A DNA stretch of 64,000 bases from Trogon surrucura. Its lineage: Eukaryota > Chordata > Aves > Trogoniformes > Trogonidae. The notes under the pieces were generated by a model. It saw only the letters and a list, made by a program, of their open reading frames with translations, did no database searches and was not told the origin of the DNA. Positions 1 through 11,446 of the stretch are shown here, one piece after another. The position numbers were made by a program, and so were the translations under genes. Numbering within the stretch: the first letter of the stretch is position 1; each line of letters opens with the position of its first letter. The stretch lies in NCBI GenBank assembly GCA_020746105.1, contig CM036617.1:171024412-171088411 (forward strand), given 5' to 3'.

Positions 1-3000
1 GAGGTAAACAATTTGCCAGCAGCTGAGCTAGGCCCCGAACATCTCATGTGTCAATACCCACCAGAAGGTACACAAGTGGGAAAAGAAGAACGATATTTTT
101 CAATTCATTCTGTATCTCCATGTTCCCAAAACCTTGCTGCTATGAAAAGTGGGTCATTTTAGAGTTTCAAAGTTGGCCATGGTTCTTTACATCCCCCAAG
201 TTATGCCATATTTATAGTCTTGTGTGGATGTACACACCTGCAGGCACTGTTGAGAGCTATGTCCTGTATGGTATTTTATAACGAGAGAGGATCTGCTCCT
301 CAGAATACCCTTCATGTGGAGAAGATTTTGGTAGTGGATTGGGAAGGAATAGAGCAAAGAACATTTCTAAACCGCTTTTCTTCTGCATAGGCAGTGGAAA
401 TCAACTTAAGAAAGACAGAAAGTCATTTCAGCCCTGTGTGGTGTAAGTCCAAGAAATAATTTCAACATGTAGGGAACTTCAAGCATTTATAAGCAAGTGC
501 TTAAAGGATTCAAGGACAATATTAAATACTTTCCTGAGTGAGGACTAATATCTGATCATATAAATAAAATTAAGAATTCTGTAAACCTAGCCAGAATGCA
601 AAACTGAAGTCAAAACTCAGTTTGATAAAAGATCTACAGCCCAGGCAGCCTTCCAGAGGGCAGGCACTCTCGAATGTCAGTGCACTTAAGAGATGCAAAA
701 TATTTCTTGGATGCACCAGCACCATATCTGAGATAGCCAGCTCTGGGAAAGGCTGGCCTTGTTTTGATGGCAGCTGGGGAGAGAATTACTTTATGGAGCA
801 GTTAAAGCCAAATGCAAATGTATTTTTGTATCATTTAGAAAATCTCCAGGTTTGAACCAGAATGGCAGTTACTGAAATCGCTGCAAATGCAGCTCTGTGT
901 GCTGAATTCAGCAAAGTACATTTAGATAATCTCGTAAGTAACAGAGGAGCTACCTGCCATTATGCCCTGAGAACATCGGAGAGGAGCATTAATTCTGGCT
1001 GAGCTTGTTTCTTCAGCCACAGCACAATGTATTTCCATTAATTCTGGTTTGTTCTACCTGACTGGAATATTTTGTTCTTTTCAAAAGTTTTTTACTCCTT
1101 GAGCTTACTGACTTGCTTCAAAATACATGCTCCTGTGGGTCACCTGGTCTATGTTTGCTTTACTAATAACTACTAATGACATCGCTGTAATACTGTTGGG
1201 CTTGTGACTGGAGGATGATGTTGAAATAGTGATGCTGAATGGATATATGTTTGCTACTATTCCCTTGTCTTGTCTTTTCTGTGGAAAGTTATCTTTTTAG
1301 TATAAATTCTCTTACCTTTCAGTTGAATTCTTTTACTAAGTTCTATCTGTCTAGATCTCTCAGCCTATCAGTCATTCAAAATATGTCAAAATAACAACTC
1401 CATAACCAGTTATTAAGCTACAATCTTTTTGTATTCATTTCTCCTACAAATAGGCTTGAAGTACAGGTTCTATTTTAAACATGATGCTCATTTAACAAAG
1501 CCGATCTCTTTCATCTTGCATTAGCTCAGACAAAAATATTCCCACATAAAATTCTCAACTCCTCTGCATCAGCCTATGGAGGCAGAAAAGGCAGTTTCAA
1601 AATCTTTGCTGGCCTGAAACACTTGCTTCCTGACTACTAGGCAGATTGCTAACTCATCTAACTCAAATAGGCAAAAGGGTGAGTAAGCAATAAACTGTTT
1701 CAAATCAATCCATCGGGCAGTAGGTAAAATAGCTATAATGAACAGCCTGTTTACAGAGAATGTTTCCTACTCAGTCTAGTCTTTTGTGAGATTCCAGCCA
1801 TGGATGTCGCATTAGATGCAAGGAGATGACTGCATGTGAAAGGGGAGTTTGAGGATAATTTATGATGATGGATGTTTGCTGTTTATGTGCACTTCATTAG
1901 CTAAGCCAGTCTGGCCAGTGCTCCTGGGACTTCTCTGCTTTCCCTACTGCTTGCTGATGGCCATTTGCTCTGAGTTCATAGGTAATTGAACACAAGCATA
2001 TGGGTTTTTTTTGATATATGGTTTGTTTCATGATGACTAAGGGATGTATGAGGCATCTGTTACAGAACTGTTAGAAGCTGCCATAGCCTTTGGTACAGAA
2101 ACTTGGAAGAATATATCGCGTAGTATTTCCCTCTTCTGCAGGCAGAGGTAAGACACAATCTATTAAGTTTCTGTTTAAAATATGGCAATTTTATTCTGTC
2201 CTGAGATACTCTAGGATCTGACAAGATCCTTAATTCACTCCCAAAATATGAAACTTTGTATCTGCCTCAACCCGTGCTGTCAGTATAGTCTTGGTATTAT
2301 CAGTCTTTGGATTGCCTTCAGTAGGAACACGTGTATGTAAATAATAGCAGGACTTGGCTTTGTGTATCTAAAATTTTTAGGCAAATCAGTAGGAGCAGCA
2401 AAACCAATTGAGTGGCTGTCTGAAAAACAAGACCATGAAGTGCTCTTTAATGATCCTGAACATGACAGCTAAATTTGCAGTGAGTTAAAAGTTGTACCAC
2501 AATTGTGATAGCATACTGTTTAGCAAGGAGAAGCCAACTCTTTTGCTTTGTGAATGAGTAATAACAATATCTTCTTGCAGTTATAATAAAATTCCTCATA
2601 TAAATACATATGGAAGCATTCATACAGACAGGAGCAGGAACAGTTCGACGTTGTGTGCCTTCCAGATTTCTAGGAACAAAGGATACTATAAATAAAAATG
2701 TATTTTGTAGTTGTATCTGGTTTTTTTTTTTTCTGAGTGACGGCTTCCAGAAAATAGAGACAAAGACCGTTCTAGAAAGAGGATTCACTCAGATTGCTTA
2801 CTGCAGCTTGAAGAGTGCAAATAGCAAGAGAGCTGAAAGTGTTACAGTAAGATGCAGTATTGCAAATGATAAACCAAAGCCCTTTAATTAATTCGAATTA
2901 CTGGCACACTATTTGCTGTTGTCACCAAGGCACCTCTGCAGGTGAGACCAGACAACCAATACACATCAGAAGGAACTGAGGCTGCGTGCCCACCACATGA

Positions 3001-6000
3001 GCATCTCAGCAGTAAAACTGCTTTAAAGATGCGCTCCCACTTCTTTCCCAACTCTCTTGCATCCCACATGCTTTTTCCTTCAGTTATGCTGCAGCTGTTA
3101 GAGCAGTTAAACAAGTTCAGGGTAAGAGCTGAACTGACAAAACGCTCCAAGGATAGGCACGATGGTAAGAACATGTTATACTGGTAATGGAAGTACTTAC
3201 ATTGAAAACATTCATCCTTGAAGCCAATATACTGATATAATTGTCTTATACCAAAGAGCTTCCATATTGTATCCATTTTTCTTTTAAATTAGGATAGCTG
3301 CAACAGCAAGTGCTCATACTCCGAATTGAATAACTGAGCTAATAAAACTGTGATGTAGACAAAAGGCCTCAGGACCTCCTTCCATATTTATTTTGAAATA
3401 TTTCCCTTCTTTCTAAGATTTTATGATTCACACACAGCAGTACTGGACATCTTCTCACATTAACACGAAATGCAAGTGAAGAAACAGCCTTGTCTGGTCC
3501 ACTGTATGCTCTTCAAAGCCCTCCTCAAGTCAGGTCTCCTGTGATGCCCATCCTCGGATTTACACTTCCCATGCTGACAGGAGATCTTAATCTCTACCTC
3601 TGCAGAAGGGACTAAGCCTAGAATCTGCCCTCTCATTCGGAGTTAGCGCCGTATCTGACAATACCCCGACACGCATGAGAAACACTGAGGTCTTACCATA
3701 ACATAGACCCTAGCAATTTTCCTGCTTTAAATTTCACTGTTAAATCAGGTTCAGCTGATTTCATAAAGTTTAGTTAAATAGTGCTTATACTAGACATGAA
3801 TGTAGGCTGATCTGAAATGCAGTAATTTATGTCACTATGATTTTCTATACACTTCTAAAGACCACAAAGCATGCATCATTCTTTTACAATTAGTATGAAG
3901 AAAATAACTCCGATGATGCTCATATTTTATTTTGTATCTGTGCATATAGTATTTTATTTTTATTATGTGCCTTATGAGCTGACAGCTACTTCCTTCCTTC
4001 TGTGAACTGCCTCATAGCTTCAGATTGGCAGCTCCTGCAGGAGAGAGACAGGATGTGACATGTGTACAGAATCCAAGATTGATAAGGGTATGCTTTCATT
4101 CATTATAATTACTAAGAAAGAGTGAAGATTGACAGTTCAAGCACTCATTAATAAAGACTTACTGTATTCCCATTCATGAAAGTGTTAGTCAAAGTCTAAA
4201 ACATTTTAAAAAGGATATTATTATTAAAGCTTGATTTAGTACTTTCCCCTCATATGGTGAATAAAAATCTCTATTAATTAACAGAATTTTAATTAGTCTG
4301 AAAAACTACCTCAAAACTACTGATCTTTTTCCTTTTTAAAAAAAAAATGTTGGGAAATATCTTTTCCGTTTACAGACTGAAGCAGGACTTGAATATATTC
4401 TTACTGTAGTTTAACAGGTTGCTAAACTTCAGTCGACCCAAAGGACTATTTCATACAAGAAAGGATCAAGCTAGGATATGGTACTTTCAATTTGCTGTGA
4501 ACAGAGATCTCCAGCGTGCATTCACTGAATTAAAACATTAATGACAGCATCAAGCGTGAAGGACTTGGTAGAGCAGGTCTCACAGAGCGGCTCTGTTCCG
4601 CAGCCCCTTTTCCTGGCGGAGCTGCTGCTCGACGAGGGGCTGGTCCATGCTCCTGTGGGGCAGCAGCACACGGCCCTTGCTGAGGGAAACCAATGTTGGC
4701 CTCGGTTTCTGCAGGCTACCGGGTTGTGGCTTGTGTGACAGCATCCTGGACACCCCTGCGGTGGGATGGCACCAGAGTTGCTGTCTTGGGGTACAACGAT
4801 GCCAGCTCTTGGAAAAGCAAGTCGCCACACAGACCCAGTCTCAACATGCACTCAGGGTGTAAAGGAGGCAGTCTCAAAATCATGTTAAGTCTTGTTCTCT
4901 GTTACATCTATTCCTCTTCCAAATTCATTGAGGACCTCTTCAAACTTTCTCTCCCAAAGCAAGATTTAGTTAGATTTAAGCAGGTTCACACCCATTTCTT
5001 CCCTTGATTCCACTGCCAAATGGGATTGATGTGTCAGTTTGTCTTACTGTCTGTTCATGTTCCACAATCAGATGGCAATCTCCCATCCCTAAGTAGCCTA
5101 TAGGATTTTTTTGGCAGTGAACAAGTCATATTTTTCCACTGTTTGGCTGTGAAAACGATTGTTCTCTGTCTTGTGTTGACTGATTAGGTGAAGTCCACAT
5201 ACAGACAATCTCGTTATTTAAGAAAAACTCCACCCCTTGCTTCAGCTGATTGGGTGGAGAGAAGGTTTTGTTCCCATAGCAACATTTTGCATTCAAGCCT
5301 GTAGAAATCAGGCTGGCTAGGGGCATTTCAAACATGCTGCACTTAGAGGGTTGTGCTCTGACATCTATTTTCCTTGTTGCATCTGGCAGAATTATTTTGT
5401 AAACAAAAAGAAAAACCTTTGCACCACCCTACATGAAACTTGAGCCTGCCGATACTAAGTATGCTACAGAGCATCGCTGGAACTGCTCTTGTAGAATGCG
5501 TGCAGTGAGGCAACCTGACTGTGCTACTACCAGTTGTCGGAACAGACAGCACAACTTCAGGTAAAAATCAGTCCAAAGCTCAGCTGTCCCTTTTGTAACA
5601 ATTTTGCTCCTACCTTAGGCCGAGAGAGCAACACTGAGCATGGTGTTCGGAGGGAACTGGCTGAGGAAGAGTAAAACCCGTGCAGGAGGTTGTTTCTCAG
5701 AGACATGGAACAGCAGTAGGGGAGGGGCTGTTGGATTCTGGCAGAAGCAGCAGATAGGATGAAGGAAAAAAAACCTTTCCCAGTACAAGGAGCTGCTGAA
5801 GGAAGACACCACTGGAGAAAGAACTGAGGACAAAAGCAATTTAGATTCTGTTTTTTGCTTTTCACACTACAAAGGTTGTTCATGTCGTAGCAGGGCTAAT
5901 TTTTGTGGCTAAAGAAGAAGAAATTAGACTACAGCGACAGAGGGACAAAACAAGAAATGTATTTCGCTTCAGGACTTTTGGTTCATTTATGAAATACTAA

Positions 6001-6482
6001 GAAAGAAGGACAGAGCAGAAGAAATACGTAGTAGTTTTTAAGGGTGGTGACATAAACTGGCCCTTCCTCTTTGGCTGCCATATCTCACTCAGCACAGATC
6101 TTGTTCACGCGGAACTGGAAGATTCCACATATTTAGCGAGGATTTCAACTCAGCAGCCCAGTACATACATGTCAGAAGCACAGTGATTTGATCCAGGAAA
6201 AAGTGATGTAAGTCACCCAGGAGGACAGAACTGCAACGAAAATGTGCACATAAAGTCAATGTATTTTAGAAATTACACATTATATTAATATACAGTGACA
6301 CTTTACTGTGAAATCGAGTGACCTTTTCCCTGTGTTTGCCTTTGCATACTGATAAGCAAAGTATTGACATTAAGACTAACGAAAAATTGGGCGTTACTGG
6401 CAAATGCCTTAGTGGGAATAAGTTGAGAGAGCATTGTTGTAGTGTAGCACCATCCATCCGGTGACATAAAAATGTAAACTCC
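1..6482. other. Unique AT-rich non-coding DNA
   Basis: No gene is recognisable in this stretch. Open frames are short, lie on both strands and overlap one another, and none resembles a known protein family. A GC-richer patch at about 4570-4850 opens several frames at once on both strands, which is the signature of low stop-codon density rather than coding. A 12-bp perfect dyad (TAATTCGAATTA) lies at 2888-2899. A 38-nt exon-like interval at 3084-3121 has a fair acceptor and donor but nothing else to support it. The stretch is upstream of the CpG island and is most simply intergenic. Confidence 0.6.
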
Positions 6483-6530
6483 AGAGGTCCCTTCCAACCT
6501 CTAACATTTTGTGATTCTGTGATTCTGTGT
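6483..6530 (+). mobile_element. CR1 LINE 3' tail, severely truncated
   Basis: Only the last ~48 bp of a CR1 element remain: the GGTCCCTTCCAACCTCTAACA block followed by repeats of the octamer type GATTCTGT. CR1 elements insert by target-primed reverse transcription and are usually 5'-truncated, so a tail-only copy is expected. It lies 280 bp upstream of a second CR1 piece in the same orientation, so the two may be independent insertions or parts of one broken locus. Confidence 0.75.
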
Positions 6531-6813
6531 AAAATGGCCCCACTATTAGAAGGGAGTAAATTATTACCTAAAGTTTTTTAGGGGAAAGGAAATATGAGCA
6601 GATCGTTTTCAGATGTTTTGTGGAAGAAAGACATCTCACACCAAAAAAATATGAGGGCAAGTCACAGGAAATACGAAGCAGGTGAAGTCATGCCGAATGA
6701 CTGTTTCTCTCCAGTTATCCAAGGTTTGTCTGAGCTGACCAGCGTGGGCTGGAGTTCCCACCTATCATGTTCTGATTAAGTGGCATTATTGCATGGAAGT
6801 AGACAAGAAAAAT

Positions 6814-7146
6814 GCAGCCTTTCAGTACTTGAAGAGAACCTACAAGAGATATGGAGGCAATCTTTTGGGCAAAGCCTGTTGCAACAGCACAAGGTGTAAT
6901 GCTTTTACACTAAAAGAGAGTAGATTTAGACTGGATATAAGGAAGAAAATTTTTACACTGAGGGTGGTGAAACACTGGTACAGGTTGCCCAGAGAGGTGG
7001 TAGAGGCCCCATCCCTGGAAACATTCAGGCTTGATGGGGCTCTAAGCAACCTGATCTAGTTAAAGATGTCCCTGCTCACTGCAGCAGGGTGGGCTACATG
7101 ACCTTTAAAGGTCCCTTCCAACCCAGTGCATTCTGTTATTTTGTGA
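6814..7146 (+). mobile_element. CR1 LINE fragment with C-terminal RT-ORF remnant
   Basis: This is a 5'-truncated CR1 covering the end of ORF2 and the 3' UTR. One frame (to the stop at 7057-7059) reads FQYLKRTYK near its start, FRLDIRKKIFTLRVVKHW in the middle and [15 protein letters not shown] near its end. It closes with the usual ...ALSNLI and stop. These are standard C-terminal residues of the CR1 ORF2 protein, beyond the polymerase core, so no catalytic activity is encoded. The 3' UTR follows (GGTCCCTTCCAACCCAGTGC) and ends in a decayed octamer tail. Compared with other copies the stretch around LLGKACCNSTRCNAF is diverged, which suggests an old insertion. Confidence 0.92.
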
Positions 7147-9289
7147 GCATAACATCACTTTGTCAAAGCAAGCTTTGAAATAATTGTACAATACCTGTCA
7201 GTCATAATTTTTATTAGAGGATTTTTGGAAGAGAAAGGAAGTTTGTGCACAGGGAGATCATGGATGTGTTCCTGGAGATCACGGATCAATCCCATCAAAC
7301 CACACTTCATGCCCAGACTTCCTCTGAAGACACCTAGTGTCACACAAGCATAAGTGTAGGAGAAAAGGGTTACACAGGGTGATTTTAAGAGTGAGTGTAC
7401 CAAAGAGGAACACAGAGAGAGCTTATGGCACCAGAAGGGCAGGAGAAAGGGTGAGTGCCAAGAGCCATGCAGAGTCACAGTAAGTGATTAACACCCCACC
7501 CCCCCCAAAAAAAAAAGTGGATGAAAGAGTGGAAACACAAGCAATCCTGGTGCTCTGAAATGAAATTATCTAAGACAAGTCAGTGAAGTTAATAAAGAGG
7601 AGGCTGCTCTATGAAAAAACCATACTCAGTTGCTGATTTTAGATAGTTTCTTGCTCATCAGGAAGGAAGATTGCTATGAAACTTGTTCTTGAGCTCTACT
7701 AATGCACAAAAAGCCAAGGCACCAAACACTGAGGTTTTGGGGTACTCTCAGAACCCCATGTCTGTAATTTAAGCATTGCAACACCTGAATCTTAGGGTTC
7801 CGGTTCCCTTTTAATCACACCCAGAGATCTTCTTCAGCAAAAAAGTGATTCCACAGCAGCTGTCATTTCGTAAGTGTAACTACGGAGAAAACAAACCAAA
7901 CGCCCAGAGCAGACTGCCTGTGGTCTAGGATTATTTCTAATGTTTTTATTCCTCTTGATTATCCCATTTCACCTATAGGTAAACTAGTAATTGTATCAAG
8001 CTTACACAAGCAACCCTTACGCAGGAAGGACACGTTCACTTCAGTGGGAAATGTCTGGAAGAAAAGCAAGCTGTCTGAGAGTCTGTCACGACCAGAGCTG
8101 ACAGCAGATGCATTAAGAGGGAAAAAGGGATGTGTCCTGTAGCATTTTACACTGTGCAGTGGACAAGAAGAATCAATGGCTGCAGCAGGTAGTATTCTTG
8201 GAAATGTCACCGATTTCTGTAAATACTCATCTACAGTGACTACAAAAACATTGTCTCATACCTGTAATACAGAATTTTTGACAAAATGAGAGTTTCCTCA
8301 TTTTCAGGAAACAAGAGAAAAGGAACACATAACTTGAGTAAGTGAAGAGAGCTGTGGCTGAAACCTGTAGAATTTGACCCGAGAGAGATGTAACTATCAA
8401 CCATCATCATCAGAAGCAAATTAACATGCAAATAGGAGCCCAGCAAATCTGAGCCAAATTGCTGTCACCAGTCACTTAACAACCCTTGGTTAACCATAAC
8501 CAACATGCAAAACCATTAGTCATGCAGTTTCAACTCAAGTGACCCCCCTCTGTTTTATCACCCTAATGCAACATTGTGCTGAGCGATACCTTTACACCAC
8601 AAGCTCAGGGTCAGCAGCATTTGACTCAGAGCACTGCGCTGCGGCTCCCTCCTCTCCATGGCATAAGGTTATGCACTCTGTATTAACCTGGCAGCTACTA
8701 CTCAGTCGCTTCAGCTAAGGTGATCGTGTTAAACTAATGCCAAATGTAAATGTGGTGACAGTTTGCTCTGACTTCTTGGTCTGCTTTTTACTTACTAACT
8801 GGCTTGCTGGAAATTAATTTACCACAGGTCGTTATAGGCTCACGGGACTGAAGTTGCGTGAAAAGTTTCTTGCGAACCTACCAGGACACAGGGAAAACTT
8901 GAAATAATGGTTTGCGCTGAAATAAGGACATGCTTCAGAATTTGAAACGTGTGGTCCTGTCCTCCTGAGACACGGCACAATCTGCTGCCCTGTTGTCTGT
9001 GCACACCGGCTCACCCAGGGGGTGCAGATGTGCCGAGAACGATTCGCCTCCACACACCGGGCAGCGGGAGCCCCGGGTTCCTGCATTTAACATTAATACA
9101 GAAAGTACGCCACAATTAGCGCTAAATACCTCTAGAGATCGGATTCTATTTTAACTTGAGAACACCTTGTAGCTCTGACAGCGTACTACAGCTTGCAGGA
9201 AAAGTAAATTGCTCCTGGAATAGGTGTAATTTCCTTCGGGTAAGACTTGCTTCGTTATGGGAGACTGGAGCGCTACGACCACCTTACAG
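7147..9289. other. Unique non-coding DNA upstream of the CpG island
   Basis: I see no gene here. A short C-run/A-run low-complexity patch lies at about 7497-7518. GC and CpG content start to rise from roughly 8980, leading into the island. Open frames are short and have no recognisable family. The stretch may hold upstream regulatory DNA of the promoter at 9.3-10.5 kb, but no specific site can be supported. Confidence 0.55.
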
Positions 9290-9825
9290 AGTGTTTAAGC
9301 ACCAGCGCGGTCCCAGCAGCTTCTCACGGCCGGGATCCGGCCGGGGCGATGAAGCCATTCAGCCGGGCTCCCCGGGAGGGGAAGCATCCCTCAGCCCTGC
9401 CCCGCTCCGGCCCCAGACCAGCCGGGAGCAAGCGGCTGCAGCGTGCAGGGAGTCCCGCAGCCACCTCCAGTGGGGCGCCGCCGCGACCCCCCCCCAAGTC
9501 GCTGCGGGCGCCCACGCAGCGCGACCGAGAGCCGGCCAGAGCCAGGTGCCCGGCTCGGTCACCGACCTCCCCGGGCCGTGGCCACCCCTTCTGTGGAGCC
9601 GCGGGCAGCGGTCGCCCGGTGCGAGGCGGGGCGGGTCGGTGCGGGGAGGGGAGGGGGCCGCGGCCGCGCCCCTGCCCGCGGCCGGGGAAGGGGGCGGGTG
9701 GGCCCGGCCCCCCTCGCGGTCGCGCTGCCTCGTGGCGGGCGGCAGCCGTCGCTCCACCGCGCAGTGTGGGCAGGCGGGCGGCGCGCGCGGAGGGGCCGCC
9801 GCGCCCGAGGGCTCTGGGCGCCGCC

Positions 9826-9852
9826 GGGCCGGGGCCGGGGCCGGGGCTGGGG
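9826..9852 (+). other. GGGGCC-type G-quadruplex motif
   Basis: Five G-runs of three to four Gs are separated by two-base spacers (GGG-CC-GGGG-CC-GGGG-CC-GGGG-CT-GGGG). This satisfies the usual G-quadruplex pattern with very short loops. It lies about 120 bp upstream of the proposed start codon at 9969, so it would fall in the core promoter or 5' UTR. Its effect on transcription or translation is inference. The GGGGCC unit is also prone to length change. Confidence 0.6.
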
Positions 9853-9899
9853 CGAGCGCCCTGGGGCGGCCGCCGCAGCCTCGCTGCCCCCCGCCCTGC

Positions 9900-9914
9900 A
9901 TGGTGGCGCCGTGA
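9900..9914 (+). promoter_or_regulatory. Possible upstream ORF (Met-Val-Ala-Pro-stop)
   Basis: ATG GTG GCG CCG TGA forms a four-codon upstream ORF 54 bp before the proposed main start, in the same frame. If transcription begins upstream of 9900, it would be translated first and could dampen or gate initiation at 9969. Its TGA at 9912-9914 also shows that the main frame cannot extend upstream of this point from an ATG. Whether it is in the mature 5' UTR depends on the unmapped start site. Confidence 0.3.
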
Positions 9915-9968
9915 GGGGCGGGAGAGCGTGGCGCCGTGGCGGGGAGCCCCCGGCGCTGCCTGTTCAGC

Positions 9969-9980
9969 ATGCTGCGGAAG
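9969..9980 (+). CDS. Candidate first coding exon, 4 codons (MLRK), splice donor at 9981
   Basis: Within the CpG island, ATG CTG CGG AAG runs directly into GTAAGG at 9981. This gives AAG|GTAAGG, an almost ideal vertebrate donor. The ATG has A at -3, a favourable Kozak position. An in-frame TGA at 9912-9914 bounds the frame upstream, with only sense codons in between. A short first coding exon in phase 0 followed by a very long intron is a common arrangement for vertebrate CpG-island genes. I do not recognise the gene from four residues. The exon may instead be entirely 5' UTR, with translation starting in a later exon. The 5' end of the exon is unknown. Exon-like intervals that would accept a phase-0 junction occur at 17827, 35931 and 61688, but none is proven. 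Confidence 0.4.
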
Positions 9981-11373
9981 GTAAGGAGCCCGCCGCCGTC
10001 CCGCCGGAGCGGGGGGCTGGCAGCGCGGGGCCGCCGCCGAGACCCAGGCGCCGCGACCGGCGGGAGGCGGGGGGAGTGTGTGTGTGGGGTGGGTTAGCGG
10101 CGCGTCCGTGGGGGCCCCGCCAGAGGGAGCCGCGGCGCCGGGAGCGGTCCCGGCGGGCGGCGGTTTCTCCGGTCAGGACAGCCGGGGCGGGGGGAGCCCC
10201 GCCGGGCGCTGTCCATGGTGCGGGGCGGCGGGCACTGGCGGGCGAGACCGGGCAAACTTTGGCGCCCGCGTCCGACCGGCTCTCCGAGCGGGCCCTTTGC
10301 AAGAGGCTGGAGTTGCCGCGGGTGGCCGCAGCTGGCAGCGCCCGCCATCGGTGAGGGCAGCGCGGAAGAGCCGGGGCGCGGGGTGTCCCCGCAGGCCGCC
10401 GCCACCGCGGCTGCGGCGGGGGGCGGTTCGGCCGGCGCCGGGGGGTGAGCGCCGAGCGCCCGGAGCCGCCCGGAGCCGCCGGCGGGAGCGGCAGAAGCGC
10501 AGCTCCGCGCATCGGCTGCGTCTCGGCTCGTCTGCCGCCGTTCCTTTGTTCCTTGCGCGGCAGCAGGCGGTACCTTCGCTGCAAAATCTCGGGCAGGGAG
10601 AGACTTGGGCGAACGGAACAGCTCTTCGTGTGTACACTAGGCAGCGTCGCCGCTTATTTTGTGTGAAGACTCTCGTGACTGGTGAAGGCGCTGATAAAAG
10701 CTTTGGGGAAAAACCTGAAGGTCTGAGCCGAGGGGAGGGCGGCTACACAGCGGCACCAGACCCCACTTTGGAGCCGTGATCAAAAACTATTAAAGTCAGT
10801 AGGAATCCTTTCCATGACATAAGAGGGTGTGTGTACAGACTTTCCAGCTCCTATCACAATTTTCATTCCAAAGGGCAACCTTTCCTTCTAGGTGGACCTG
10901 GGCTGCTTCCCATCATTGCTGGAAACTGGCTGTAACGGAAAAGCGCTGGTGTAAAAGGAGCATTATTGAATGAGTGAATCATGTAACTGCTCAGGTTGCT
11001 TGTCCCGCTGTTGATCCTGTGTTGCTCTCAATTTGTGCTCCCTTCCCAGATTTTGTTGGTACAGCTTTAGGCTTTCTAGCCTAAGTGTGCAGTAGTTGGG
11101 ACAACTGGAGTAGTAAGACATCCTTCACAATTCGTAATAAAAGGTGTAGGAAATCTCTAGCCTCTCTGCATGGTGAGTGAGGTGGTTGGAGCCTGGGGTG
11201 CTCTCCAGTGCTTCTGAGCTGCTGATCTGGGCTCTGGTGGCTGCGCTTGGTTTGGCAGAGCCTGGGCAATGCACAGCACAAAAAAGATGATTTAGGATTT
11301 CCCTTTGTTCTGGAGAGGAACCCTCCACTTAGCCAGGCTCCTAATGCCCAACATTGCTAATCTCTTTCTACAG

Positions 11374-11446
11374 ATATTCCCAGAGCAGTGTTTTATACCT
11401 TTAGCATTAATTATTTTGTAGTTACTGTACAGTTTAGACAGGCCAG
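11374..11446 (+). other. Exon-like interval with strong splice signals
   Basis: The acceptor side shows GCTAAT, then the pyrimidine tract of CTCTTTCTACAG. The donor side is GCCAG|GTAAGA. The 73-nt interval is open in only one frame (entry after two bases: IPRAVFYTFSINYFVV...). It would stop quickly if joined directly to the phase-0 donor at 9981. It could be a non-coding or alternative 5' exon of the CpG-island gene, a poison exon, or chance. No protein family is recognised. Confidence 0.18.

Larger units (their letters stand above)
9290..10570 (+). promoter_or_regulatory. CpG-island promoter of an unidentified gene
   Basis: About 1.3 kb with very high GC content and abundant undepleted CpG sits in a genome that is otherwise AT-rich and CpG-poor. 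It contains many GC-box-like GGGCGG/GGCGGG motifs (for example near 9690, 9915 and 10190), GGCCGC clusters and no obvious TATA box. This fits a broad housekeeping- or developmental-type vertebrate promoter. The long open frames running through it on all frames of both strands come from the lack of AT-rich stop codons and should not be read as proteins. Direction is inferred from the splice donor at 9981 on the plus strand. Transcription may be bidirectional, and I see no matching minus-strand first exon. The exact start site cannot be read from sequence. Confidence 0.9.

Noticed and set aside
3084-3121. 38-nt exon-like interval (MLQLLEQLNKFR) between CTTTTTCCTTCAG and GTAAGA
   Set aside because: It is upstream of the only promoter, has no neighbouring exons, and short intervals with good splice signals are expected by chance.
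9156-10779. Several overlapping frames of 200-300 codons in the CpG island, both strands
   Set aside because: They are rich in Pro, Ala, Gly and Arg, overlap in all frames, and follow from the lack of AT-rich stop codons in GC-rich DNA. No domain is recognisable.
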